Of a stretch of 64,000 nucleotides of DNA, positions 35,918 through 43,618 are shown piece after piece. A model generated the notes under the pieces. That model ran no database searches. It was given only the letters and a program-made list of their open reading frames with translations, and was not told where the DNA came from. The position numbers and the translations under genes were made by a program. Every line of letters begins with the position of its first letter. Within the stretch, counting starts at the first letter, position 1. The stretch comes from Pandoraea horticolens (GTDB lineage: Bacteria; Pseudomonadota; Gammaproteobacteria; Burkholderiales; Burkholderiaceae). Location of the stretch: positions 124,001-188,000 of the forward strand of contig NZ_CABPSM010000005.1 in the NCBI RefSeq assembly GCF_902459555.1, read 5' to 3'.

Positions 35918-36260
35918 GTTGCATCCCGCCGCTACGTACGGCGGCATCTTGCCGCCGCACGGCCCTCCCCCTTCGCAGCACCACCCATCACAATTAAACA
36001 GGCACTTACGTGCCGTGTTTTCTCATGTAAAACCCTGAAACAGGCAAATTACCCTTGCAGTTGGCGATCAATTCGCGTTTACTGCATGCACAATATTGCA
36101 TAAAAACCACCCTTCGCTGTTCACAGAGGTGGTTTGCTGCATTGGCAACGGCCGCAGGCCGTGCCGGTGTGGCTCGGCCTGGTGCCGCTTGCGTCGGTCA
36201 AGACATCCCCAAGACTCTCCGCGTTTCGACGGAGGGCGGATTCGTTATGGAGACACCCGC
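35918..36260. other. Intergenic region upstream of the aromatic-acid transporter
   Basis: This is a 343-bp gene-free stretch. It holds an AT-rich promoter-like part (35990–36105) with the ATGCA/TGCAT dyad, then a stem formed by AACCACC (36105–36111) and GGTGGTT (36128–36134), then the GGAGA ribosome site of the transporter. The open frame through it lacks start signals. Confidence 0.5.
36086..36101. promoter_or_regulatory. Operator-like dyad before the AAHS transporter
   Basis: ATGCA-CAATAT-TGCAT is a 5-bp inverted repeat inside an AT-rich stretch about 160 bp before the transporter start. GntR- and IclR-type regulators of aromatic catabolism use similar short dyads. The regulator is unknown. 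Confidence 0.35.
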
Positions 36261-37640
36261 ATGCGACACATCGACGTACACCACCTGGCCGACGAAGCGC
36301 GCTTTAACGGCTATCACGGCCGCATTCTGCTTTGGTGCGCGCTCATCATCATCTTCGACGGTTACGACCTCGCGGTCGCGGGCATTGCGCTGCCGTCGAT
36401 CATGAAGGCGATGAACGTGGACGCGACCAGCGCCGGCTTCATGGTCAGCGCTGCGCTGTTCGGCATGATGTTCGGCGCCATCGTAATGGGCATGGTGGCC
36501 GACAGCATCGGCCGCCGCAAAGCCATCGCCATTTGCGTGCTGATGTTCTCGCTCTTCACCGCCGCCGCGGGTTTCACGCACGAGCCGATCAGCTTCTCCG
36601 TCACGCGCTTTTTCGCGGGGGTCGGGATCGGCGGCGTGATGCCGATCGTCGTCGCGCAAATGACAGAGTACTCACCGCGCAGACTGCGCGGCACGCTCGT
36701 CACCCTCATGTTTTCAGGCTACTCGGTCGGGGGCATGCTCGCCGCCCTGCTTGGCAAAGGTTTGATCGAATCGTATGGATGGCAGTCCGTCTTTCTCGCG
36801 GCAGGTCTGCCCGCACTGCTCGTGCCCTTCGCGATGAAAGCGTTGCCGGAGTCGATGCCGTTCCTCATCCGCACGGGCCGCCTCGATGCGCTCAAGCAAG
36901 TACTCTCCCGGCTTGCGCCGCACTATGCCGCGCAGCCGGGCGATCAGTTCGCGCTGCCCCCGACGGATCGCAAGCAGGCCGCGCCGCTGTCGCGCCTGTT
37001 TCAGGACGGCCGCGGGTCCAGCACCGTCATGCTGTGGGTGGCGTTCTTCATGTGCCTGTTCATGGTGTACGCGCTCAGCTCGTGGCTCGCGAAGCTCATG
37101 GCCAGTGCCGGCTACAGCCTCGGCTCGGCGCTCACGTTCGTGCTGGTGCTGAACTTCGGCGCGATGCTCGGCGCCATCGGCGGCGGCTGGCTCGCGGATC
37201 GCTTCAACATCAAGTACGTGCTCGTTGGCATGTATGCGCTCGCCGCCGTGTCGATCACGTTGCTGGGGGTGAAGGTGCCGACGCCGGTGCTGTTCGTGCT
37301 CGTCGGGTTGGCTGGCGCGTCGACCATCGGCACGCAGATCGTCACCTATGCCTATGCGGGCCAGTTCTACCCGATGGCCGCGCGCGGCACGGGCATCGGC
37401 TGGGCCTCGGGGGTAGGACGCAGCGGCGCCATTCTCGCGCCCATCGTGATCGGCGTGCTCGTGAGCATGTCGCTGCCGTTGCAGCAGAACTTTATCGCGA
37501 TCGCGATTCCCGCCGTGGTCGCGGTCGTAGCCGTGTTGCTGATCGACCACAAGAAATCGGCGTCGGTGCAACAGCAAGCCGCAACGCAATCGCCCAGCAA
37601 TGCGGCAGGACTCGCGAACGGCGCGGGAGAACCGGCGTAA
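36261..37640 (+). CDS. Aromatic acid/H+ symporter, AAHS-family MFS transporter
   Basis: This is a 459-residue, 12-helix MFS protein of the AAHS group (PcaK/BenK/MhpT). The group markers are the first-helix acidic stretch FDGYDLAVAGIALPSIM, whose Asp residues are needed for transport, and the loop 2–3 motif GMVADSIGRRKAI. It imports benzoate-, 4-hydroxybenzoate- or phenylpropionate-type acids with protons. ATG 36261 has GGAGA upstream. It stands alone, with pcaIJF 12 kb downstream, which is compatible with supplying the beta-ketoadipate pathway. The Gln/Ala-rich tail after residue about 430 is cytoplasmic. Confidence 0.9.
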   Translation: MRHIDVHHLADEARFNGYHGRILLWCALIIIFDGYDLAVAGIALPSIMKAMNVDATSAGFMVSAALFGMMFGAIVMGMVADSIGRRKAIAICVLMFSLFTAAAGFTHEPISFSVTRFFAGVGIGGVMPIVVAQMTEYSPRRLRGTLVTLMFSGYSVGGMLAALLGKGLIESYGWQSVFLAAGLPALLVPFAMKALPESMPFLIRTGRLDALKQVLSRLAPHYAAQPGDQFALPPTDRKQAAPLSRLFQDGRGSSTVMLWVAFFMCLFMVYALSSWLAKLMASAGYSLGSALTFVLVLNFGAMLGAIGGGWLADRFNIKYVLVGMYALAAVSITLLGVKVPTPVLFVLVGLAGASTIGTQIVTYAYAGQFYPMAARGTGIGWASGVGRSGAILAPIVIGVLVSMSLPLQQNFIAIAIPAVVAVVAVLLIDHKKSASVQQQAATQSPSNAAGLANGAGEPA

Positions 37641-37684
37641 TCTCGCGCGTCAAGGCATACTCGGGTGTCGACGTCTGACGTCAA

Positions 37685-37716
37685 CGCACGACGGCGCGGT
37701 CTGGTGCCGTCGTGCG
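37685..37716. terminator. Long inverted repeat downstream of the AAHS gene
   Basis: The perfect 11-bp arms CGCACGACGGC and GCCGTCGTGCG flank a 10-nt loop 44 bp after the transporter stop. There is no U-tract on the plus strand. It probably acts as a 3' barrier or attenuates read-through. Confidence 0.45.
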
Positions 37717-37897
37717 AAAATGCGCCCCGCAGCGGTCATGGGAATGACGGCGGCTTTCAGTGACGCGACGCGTCGGTACAGGGGCCAACCATCAATTGCC
37801 CGGCGCATACGCGGTACATGAAAAATCATTCAACCCGAGCACCGCAGGTGCCGATATCCAGATAGCCGTCCCAACGGACGATCTGGGGAAGATCAAC

Positions 37898-38323
37898 ATG
37901 ACGCGTCTCGCTTTGCTGAGTGCTTTCGCACTGGCCGTCGCCCACGCTTCGGCCTTCGCTGCCCCCCCCGACGACGCTACCGTCGCCCAGCTTTCCACCC
38001 GGCAAGCCATCACTGGCGATGCCGTCTTTGGCGGCAGCCAGGCCGCCACGCTCGGCACCGACGCCCTGCGCGACGCGCACGGCAATTTCGGCGTGAACGT
38101 TGCCGCCGGCGCCCTCCACGTGCAGTCGAACCAGTTCGTGCTGGCGAGGGCTTCACACGTTGCGATCGATACCCGTCAGACGCTTCGCGATGCCGCGACC
38201 GTCGCCGGCGCGATGAACGCGTCGCTCGGAGACCGCGCACTGATGAGCGCATCGGGCAATATCGGCGTGAATGTGGCGGCAGGTGTCGCCAACGCACAGG
38301 CCAACGCGCTGGCGATTCATTAA
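37898..38323 (+). CDS. Small secreted repeat protein, adhesin-like
   Basis: This 141-residue protein has a signal peptide (cleavage near ASAFA). The mature part contains two copies of a motif, GNFGVNVAAGALHVQSN and GNIGVNVAAGVANAQAN, about 60 residues apart. Each is followed by a short hydrophobic end, and the copies are separated by an Ala-rich linker. This GN-x-GVNVAAG-x-x-N-x-Q-x-N pattern occurs in secreted proteins of pseudomonads and Burkholderiaceae annotated as adhesins or amyloid-operon associates. A good ribosome site (GGGGAAG) precedes the ATG. Function is unknown; a surface or curli-like role is inference. Confidence 0.65.
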   Translation: MTRLALLSAFALAVAHASAFAAPPDDATVAQLSTRQAITGDAVFGGSQAATLGTDALRDAHGNFGVNVAAGALHVQSNQFVLARASHVAIDTRQTLRDAATVAGAMNASLGDRALMSASGNIGVNVAAGVANAQANALAIH

Positions 38324-38351
38324 CGGCGCAGTGAGGCCTCGCCCGGCCGGA

Positions 38352-38849
38352 TTACGTCTCGGCCGGGAACCGGTTCTGCAGATGGCCTAGCCAGCGTGCA
38401 ACGACGTCGAGTTCCGCCTCGGTGAAATCGTCGTGCAGCAGCGCATTGAGGTCCGCGAGGATGTCGCGGGCACGGGCCATCGCCTTATGCCCGGCCGCCG
38501 TGATACGCAATCGCGTGGCGCGCCCGTCGTCGGCGTCGGCGCGGCGGGTGAGCAGGCCTGCGGTGACCATACGGTTCGCCAGTCCCGTCATCGACGACGG
38601 CGAGAGCTGCAACGCCGCGCCGACTTCGCCCACGAGCGCATCTTGGTGGTGCAGCAGATAGAAGAGCACACCGGCCTGCGCAGCGCTCACGCTCGCGCTA
38701 TCGCCGGCCCGCGCATCGATCCATCGCTGGACACGCCGCTGACCGACGTTGAGCAGGAAGTACAGTCTGCGCTCGGCAGCTTCGCCTTTTCCCGGTTTCT
38801 TGGCGGCCGCAGCGGTCTCGGCGGCAGCGGGTGGTCGGCGTTTTGGCAT
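38352..38849 (-). CDS. MarR-family transcriptional regulator
   Basis: This 165-residue protein has the winged helix-turn-helix of MarR: ALVGEVGAALQLSPSSMTGLANRMVTAGLLTRRADADDGRATRLRITAAG, with the wing DDGRAT and flanking dimerisation helices. The first 20 residues are Ala/Lys/Pro-rich. It follows the alpha/beta hydrolase gene by 31 bp on the same strand, so it is probably auto-regulated with it through the two dyads before the hydrolase start. MarR proteins of this sort usually release DNA on binding a small phenolic or lipophilic ligand. Confidence 0.9.
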   Translation of the reverse strand: MPKRRPPAAAETAAAAKKPGKGEAAERRLYFLLNVGQRRVQRWIDARAGDSASVSAAQAGVLFYLLHHQDALVGEVGAALQLSPSSMTGLANRMVTAGLLTRRADADDGRATRLRITAAGHKAMARARDILADLNALLHDDFTEAELDVVARWLGHLQNRFPAET

Positions 38850-38880
38850 TCGGTCTGATGGAATCGTAGTTACGTCGTTG

Positions 38881-39804
38881 TCACGTCGGTGCGATGGGAG
38901 ACGGTGTCGTCGTCGCAGGCATCGACGCACCCTGCCGCGCGGGCCCCGCCGACAGTAGCCAGTCTACGGTTTCCGGCCATAGAAACGCACCGGAACGTTG
39001 GCGGAAGTATCCCATATGCCCGATCGATCCGGCATCCGAACGAATGGCGGGAACTTCTCGACGCGTCACCGGGGCGTTCCGAAGCCGGGAGACCAATATA
39101 TCGATGCCCATCGGCGTGGCCCAGAGGTCGTCGTCGAAACCCAACGAAAGGATCGGTGTGCGCACACGCGCGAAACGCGCTTCGGCGTCGAGCGTCGGGT
39201 CGTCGAAGAAGTAGTTCGGCAACCGGGTCCATCCACTCCATTCGAGCAGCACGCCTGCGGGCAGATCCTCACCGAAGCCCAGCTTTCTGCCTGGCAAGTA
39301 CCCGGCAAGACGCGCCAGCACCGGCGCCACCCAGTGCATCAGCACGGTGATGCGCACGCGCTCGCGCCGGTGGCTCACCACACGCATTGACCCCGCATGC
39401 GAGGCCACCTGCACGGCGGCGACCAGCCGATTCGAACTTTCGCACAACCCGATGGCATGGCCGCCGAAACTGTGTCCAACGGCATAGACCGGCAGCGACG
39501 GATACCTCTCGAACGCCCAACGGGTGACACCTTCGGCATCGAGATCTGCCCAGTCGCGCATGCGCGCCGGGAAGCCGCGTAGCGCCGGCGGGCGAGATCC
39601 GTCGATGCCCCGATAGCTGTAAGTGACTGCGATCAGACCGCGCTGCGCGACGTATTGCGCGAAGGCGAAATAGAGACGCTCCGGCACGGCTGTCGCGGGA
39701 TGAACCAGCACGACACCCCGCGCGGGCAACGCGTCGGGATACCAGGCATGTGCACCCAGCGGATAGGCGTCAACGGCAGGAATTTCGACGGCAAGCGGTG
39801 GCAT
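38881..39804 (-). CDS. Alpha/beta hydrolase
   Basis: This is a 307-residue serine hydrolase. The nucleophile elbow is GHSFGG (AVGHSFGGHAIGL), the oxyanion region is VVLVHPATAVPERLY, the acid is near LSLGFDDDLWA and the likely catalytic His is in GHMGYFR. The family is the 'predicted alpha/beta hydrolase' group with large lids (RutD/YheT-like style). ATG 39804 has GGGGAG upstream; the open frame extending to 40014 covers the promoter region and is not coding. It is the first gene of a two-gene operon with marR. The substrate is unknown. Confidence 0.87.
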   Translation of the reverse strand: MPPLAVEIPAVDAYPLGAHAWYPDALPARGVVLVHPATAVPERLYFAFAQYVAQRGLIAVTYSYRGIDGSRPPALRGFPARMRDWADLDAEGVTRWAFERYPSLPVYAVGHSFGGHAIGLCESSNRLVAAVQVASHAGSMRVVSHRRERVRITVLMHWVAPVLARLAGYLPGRKLGFGEDLPAGVLLEWSGWTRLPNYFFDDPTLDAEARFARVRTPILSLGFDDDLWATPMGIDILVSRLRNAPVTRREVPAIRSDAGSIGHMGYFRQRSGAFLWPETVDWLLSAGPARQGASMPATTTPSPIAPT

Positions 39805-39878
39805 AACAAAGCTCCCCGGGCACTGGCACTCCGTTTGGTCTGCGCGGCGCCTTTCAGTGAAACAATCTGAATCGCGAC

Positions 39879-39928
39879 ATATTTCGCACACGAAGTATAT
39901 TATGAATATTATTTCGCTTGCGAAATAA
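39879..39928. promoter_or_regulatory. Two phased MarR-type operators upstream of the hydrolase–marR operon
   Basis: Site 1 (39879–39898) pairs ATATTTCG with CGAAGTAT around CACA, 7 of 8 matching. Site 2 (39909–39928) pairs TTATTTCGC with GCGAAATAA around TT, a perfect 9-bp dyad. Both share the TTTCG…CGAA core, and their centres are 30 bp (about three helical turns) apart. The AT-rich sequence around them presumably includes the promoter. Confidence 0.65.
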
Positions 39929-40075
39929 ATAAAAATCGAGCGTAGGTCTGCGTTCAAATTCGATCGGGTGCGGTGCGATGGGTTCTCGCCCTGGAGCGGC
40001 ACGTTCCGCGTCACCGAAACGGCGTCACCGGCGTTCAGATATGGTAAGGTGCCGCTCTAAGATTTAGGCGTTGCG

Positions 40076-40195
40076 ATGGCCCCGACTTTCCTCTGGACTC
40101 ACTTGTTCAACGATGTGTTTGCGGATGAAATCGATTCGCTGCCCCTCGTCAACATTCATGGTTTCTCATTGAAAGAATTCCGAGTTTTCCGATGA
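40076..40195 (+). CDS. Possible 39-residue leader ORF coupled to the GNAT gene
   Basis: An ORF too short for normal calling starts at ATG 40076 (MAPTFLWTHLFNDVFADEID…) and ends in RVFR with its TGA overlapping the ATG of the GNAT gene by four bases (ATGA at 40192–40195). An in-frame TAA lies six codons before its start, so it is not the tail of a longer frame in this sequence. It could be a translation-coupling leader or a remnant of a deleted gene. There is no clear ribosome site, so confidence is low. Confidence 0.35.
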   Translation: MAPTFLWTHLFNDVFADEIDSLPLVNIHGFSLKEFRVFR

Positions 40196-41052
40196 TCACA
40201 TATGCGCCGATCGGTGCGGGATCCGAGAGTCTTCGTCGATACCAAACGTTATTCTCTCTATGCTTTCCACGCGCTGAGAAGTTCAAGCACTCCGAATTCT
40301 TGAAGTGGCTGTACTTCGAAAATCCGGAAGGACACGTCGTGGGATTCGATGCTTTTGACGGCGACCGCCTGATCGCCCACTATGCGTGCATACCCACGAC
40401 GATTCGGCTACGCGGTGACGTTGTGCGGGCGCTTCTGTCGCTCAACACGGCAACTCATCCTGATTTCCAAGGCAAGGGGCTCTTCTCCAAGTTGGCCGAC
40501 ATGACGTATCGTCACGCCGCCGATTTGGGCTTCGATTGCGTCTACGGCGTTGCAAACGCCAACAGTACGCCGGGCTTTGTACGAAAGCTCGGTTTCCATC
40601 TGGTGCAACCCCTTGATGCGCGCATCGGTTTTGGCACAATTGGCATCGATTTCTCCGCAGTTGCACGAGATGCCGAATTCGAGCGAGCCTGGAAACCGGA
40701 GGCGCTCAGTTGGCGCCAAGCCAATCCCATCAATCCGATCAGATCCTGGCGTCAGCACGACAGGCTTCGTTTTGAAGCAAAAGCCGCCGGACGATGGGTG
40801 TCTGCAATCGCGGAACTCCCGGAAGCCGGCGTACAAGCGAAGGATTCCGAGCCGCCGGGCATTCAGTCGCCAGCGCGGGTGTTTCTGGGCCTGGTGCCGG
40901 ACGGCGCTTGCGCGTTTCGCACCTATTGGCAGATTCCCGCGCGCTGGCGTCCATCGCCCTTGAACTTCATCTATCGCTCATTGACGAAAGACGGAGACCA
41001 GGTGAGCTGCGGCAAGATTCAATTCTCGTTTATGGACTTCGATGGTTACTGA
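40192..41052 (+). CDS. GNAT-family acetyltransferase (Acetyltransf_9-like)
   Basis: This is a 286-residue protein with one GNAT domain in the first 145 residues. The beta-4 strand and acetyl-CoA loop appear as LSLNTATHPDFQGKGLFSKLADMTYRHAADLG, with the QGKG pyrophosphate-binding turn, followed by CVYGVANANSTPGFVRKLGF. The C-terminal 130 residues are of unknown fold. Similar proteins sit in surface-polysaccharide and sugar-modifying gene sets. It overlaps the PIG-L deacetylase gene by 11 bases. Local base composition is lower in G+C than its neighbours (31 of 60 bases in 40201–40260), suggesting acquisition. Confidence 0.8.
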   Translation: MITYAPIGAGSESLRRYQTLFSLCFPRAEKFKHSEFLKWLYFENPEGHVVGFDAFDGDRLIAHYACIPTTIRLRGDVVRALLSLNTATHPDFQGKGLFSKLADMTYRHAADLGFDCVYGVANANSTPGFVRKLGFHLVQPLDARIGFGTIGIDFSAVARDAEFERAWKPEALSWRQANPINPIRSWRQHDRLRFEAKAAGRWVSAIAELPEAGVQAKDSEPPGIQSPARVFLGLVPDGACAFRTYWQIPARWRPSPLNFIYRSLTKDGDQVSCGKIQFSFMDFDGY

Positions 41053-41851
41053 AAACACATTGCCGTCGCCACTTGTCACCGTCTTCCTGTTCGCCCATCA
41101 GGATGACGAATACGGCGTTTATGAATTGATTCATCAGTCGGTTTGTCAAGGCCGGCAAGTGATGTGCATCTATTTTACGACAGGCGTTCGCAGCACGGAC
41201 GACCCCTCGACCCGCAATCGGGAGTCGCTTGCAGTGTTGAACGACATGGGGGTGCCGGCCGACAACGTGATCTTCGCGGGAGCGGCGCTCGGAATCAGCG
41301 ATCTCAATCTCCACCGCTCGCTTCGCGAGGCGAGTGACTGGTTCGAGGCATGGTTGCTGAGTCATTCGCACATCGACGAGATGTTTGTGACCGCATGGGA
41401 AGGCGGACATCCTGACCATGACAGTTTGCATGCCATTGCGGTTCACACATGTGTGAGGGTGGGGATTGCGAACGTCCTGCGTCAGTATTCTCTCTACAAC
41501 GCGTTCAATCGCCCAAAACCCTTTTTCCGGGTGCTGGCGCCCTTGCCCCATAACGGTCGAGTGGATCTGACGTCGATTCCCTGGTCCCGGCGGCTACGGT
41601 TCCTCAAGTACACGTTGCGCTATTCGTCGCAGCGAGGGAGTTGGGTGGGGCTATTTCCGTTCATGCTGCTTCATTACGTGCTCCGCGGCACACAGGCGGT
41701 GCAGGGCACGAGCGTCGAGCGCCTTCAGGAGCGGCCTCACGACGGGCCTCTTTATTACGAGCACCGAAAATTTGCGACGTGGCCCGATGTGCGCTCGCGG
41801 ATTCAGGAATGGCGCGCGCAAAAAGACAATTCCTCTATTGCCGACGACTGA
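41042..41851 (+). CDS. PIG-L/LmbE-family deacetylase
   Basis: This is a 269-residue Zn-dependent N-deacetylase-like protein. The metal-binding motif is AHQDDE (His19, Asp21, Asp22, with Gln in place of the usual Pro), and the second ligand block is HPDH at 123–126. A conserved E and strand order typical of LmbE proteins lie between them. Family members remove acetyl groups from GlcNAc-type sugars in glycolipids, mycothiol/bacillithiol precursors or antibiotics. The overlap with the GNAT gene implies that one transcript encodes an acetyl-adding and an acetyl-removing enzyme. The substrate is unknown. Confidence 0.85.
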   Translation: MVTENTLPSPLVTVFLFAHQDDEYGVYELIHQSVCQGRQVMCIYFTTGVRSTDDPSTRNRESLAVLNDMGVPADNVIFAGAALGISDLNLHRSLREASDWFEAWLLSHSHIDEMFVTAWEGGHPDHDSLHAIAVHTCVRVGIANVLRQYSLYNAFNRPKPFFRVLAPLPHNGRVDLTSIPWSRRLRFLKYTLRYSSQRGSWVGLFPFMLLHYVLRGTQAVQGTSVERLQERPHDGPLYYEHRKFATWPDVRSRIQEWRAQKDNSSIADD

Positions 41852-41994
41852 CAGATGCAGCGGGTTCCCACGAGATATGGGTACTGTCTGGCCACGTTCA
41901 TTCAGAGGCTGCGTAACGCGGTCGAGCTCGTGCTGGCGGCCGACTCCGGCCCCATGTCGTAAAAGGAATCGCTTTCTCGTAGCGAATGCCGCCG

Positions 41995-43476
41995 TCAATG
42001 CACGCCGTCCAGACACGCAGGCGATAACACCGCCTTCGCACGCTGGGCGAACGCCGGCCAGCGGCAGCTTTTTCCATCCGGGCCATCGCTGCAATCGGGC
42101 AACGCGAGTGTCACGCGTTTTGCCGGTTCGTCGAGCGAGAGTGTGGTGAGGTGCCGCATCTGATGCATCGATTGATACACCATCTCCACGCGCACGAATG
42201 CGTCACCCGCCAGATCGCGCCACAGCGTGAACACCAGTGCGCCATCGGGCGGCGTGTTATCGGGCTGGTCGGAGAGTTGCCAATCGAGCTTGAGCATGCC
42301 CGCGACATTGGCCACGTTCGTGTCGTGGCCAATCAGGACATAGACGCGGTTGCCCACTGGCAGAACAGGTCCACGCACCGGTGCAGGGGCCGGTGCGCTA
42401 CTCTGCGCCGCCGAACGCGTCAGCGCATCGAGGGTGACGGCCAGCAGTGGCGTGCCGTTGGCCGACGCGAGATAGGACGTGCGGTTGAGCAGATCGCGCT
42501 GCGCGTTATGCGCTTCGAGCAGACGCGCCCAGTCCTGCTCGTCGCGAATTCTTCCCCAGGCCACGTCGCTGTCGGGCAAGCCTTCGCCATATTGCAGCAG
42601 GAAGACCTCCGACGCCTTCGCCGCACTGCCGAGCGCCCCGCGCAACGCCACGCCGCTGCCATCGCCTTCGACGCGCAATCGCGTGGGCACGTCCTCGAGC
42701 TTGCAGCCGCCTTGTGCGCCGCATGCAGGACTGTGCGCGTAGTCGAGCACTTCGCTCATGCGCGCAATCGTCGCGGCGTAGCGCTTGTTCAGGCCCGAGA
42801 CGCCGTCCGGCGCCAGACGCGCCTCGATTGCGCCGCGCGCCACGCCCGGGTCGAGCGGGCAATCCCCCGCAGCTACAGGCTGAAATACCGCGTCGTAAGT
42901 CGTGAGATCCGCCTGATGCGACGCGCGCATGTCACACCCCGGCGCCATGCCTTGCAGCAGCGCATTGCCGGTCTCGCGTGTGCGTTGGTCGATGTCGGCC
43001 CATCCATAGACCGTGCCGGGTGCCGGGCACGCGTTATCGGGCAACACACGCCGCGCGCGCAGCCAATCGCCGTAGTAGCGGCCCATGCGTTCGGCCAGCG
43101 AGCCGCCGCGCGCCGTCAGATAACCGGCGGGCACCGGCCAGCCGGGCCAGGCGTCCGGGCTCAGCTTGTCCAGCGGAGGCTGGGCATGGGTCGGCGATCG
43201 CACGCCATGACGGCTCACGATCACCGTGGAGATCAATGTCCAGTCGGCGGGCATGCCATCGATGCGTGCCGCTGATTCAGGCGGTCTGGCCTGCCCCGGC
43301 GGCGGCGGCGAAGTGGTGCTGCAAGCGCTCAGCGCACCTGCGACGGCGAACGCCGCGATGCTCGCCGTCCACCGCACACCGCTGCGCCTTTGCCTGCGGC
43401 GAACCGGAACGTCTGGACGAACATCTCGGGATCGAACGGGTTCACGAGTCATCACACGGATCATGGCGGCAGTCAT
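41995..43476 (-). CDS. Lipoprotein histidine acid phosphatase (AppA/phytase-like)
   Basis: This is a 493-residue branch-2 histidine phosphatase. The phosphate-binding motif is SRHGVRSP (Arg89, His90) and the proton donor pair is in IGHDTNVANVAG near residue 400. The N-terminus carries an Arg-rich region and a lipobox (GALSAC, Cys52), so the protein is predicted to be lipid-anchored, probably facing the periplasm. It releases phosphate from sugar phosphates, phytate or similar monoesters. ATG 43476 is used, though ATGs at 43464 and 43452 are equally possible; the long basic pre-region suggests one of the later ones. Confidence 0.87.
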   Translation of the reverse strand: MTAAMIRVMTREPVRSRDVRPDVPVRRRQRRSGVRWTASIAAFAVAGALSACSTTSPPPPGQARPPESAARIDGMPADWTLISTVIVSRHGVRSPTHAQPPLDKLSPDAWPGWPVPAGYLTARGGSLAERMGRYYGDWLRARRVLPDNACPAPGTVYGWADIDQRTRETGNALLQGMAPGCDMRASHQADLTTYDAVFQPVAAGDCPLDPGVARGAIEARLAPDGVSGLNKRYAATIARMSEVLDYAHSPACGAQGGCKLEDVPTRLRVEGDGSGVALRGALGSAAKASEVFLLQYGEGLPDSDVAWGRIRDEQDWARLLEAHNAQRDLLNRTSYLASANGTPLLAVTLDALTRSAAQSSAPAPAPVRGPVLPVGNRVYVLIGHDTNVANVAGMLKLDWQLSDQPDNTPPDGALVFTLWRDLAGDAFVRVEMVYQSMHQMRHLTTLSLDEPAKRVTLALPDCSDGPDGKSCRWPAFAQRAKAVLSPACLDGVH

Positions 43477-43618
43477 GGCAACAAGTCGGGGTGACAGGGG
43501 ACGGCGTTGACGCTCATCTTACCGTGCGCCGTTAGCGTCGCCCCAACCAACCTGAAAGCGTGGCGCAAATGCATCGGCTGCGAACGTAACGACACCGCGC
43601 ACCCCGTCGAGCCCGCGA

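Noticed and set aside
38341-38367. Inverted repeat CCCGGCCG/CGGCCGGG as a terminator
   Set aside because: It overlaps the last codons of the MarR gene, has no U-tract and could arise from local GC content.
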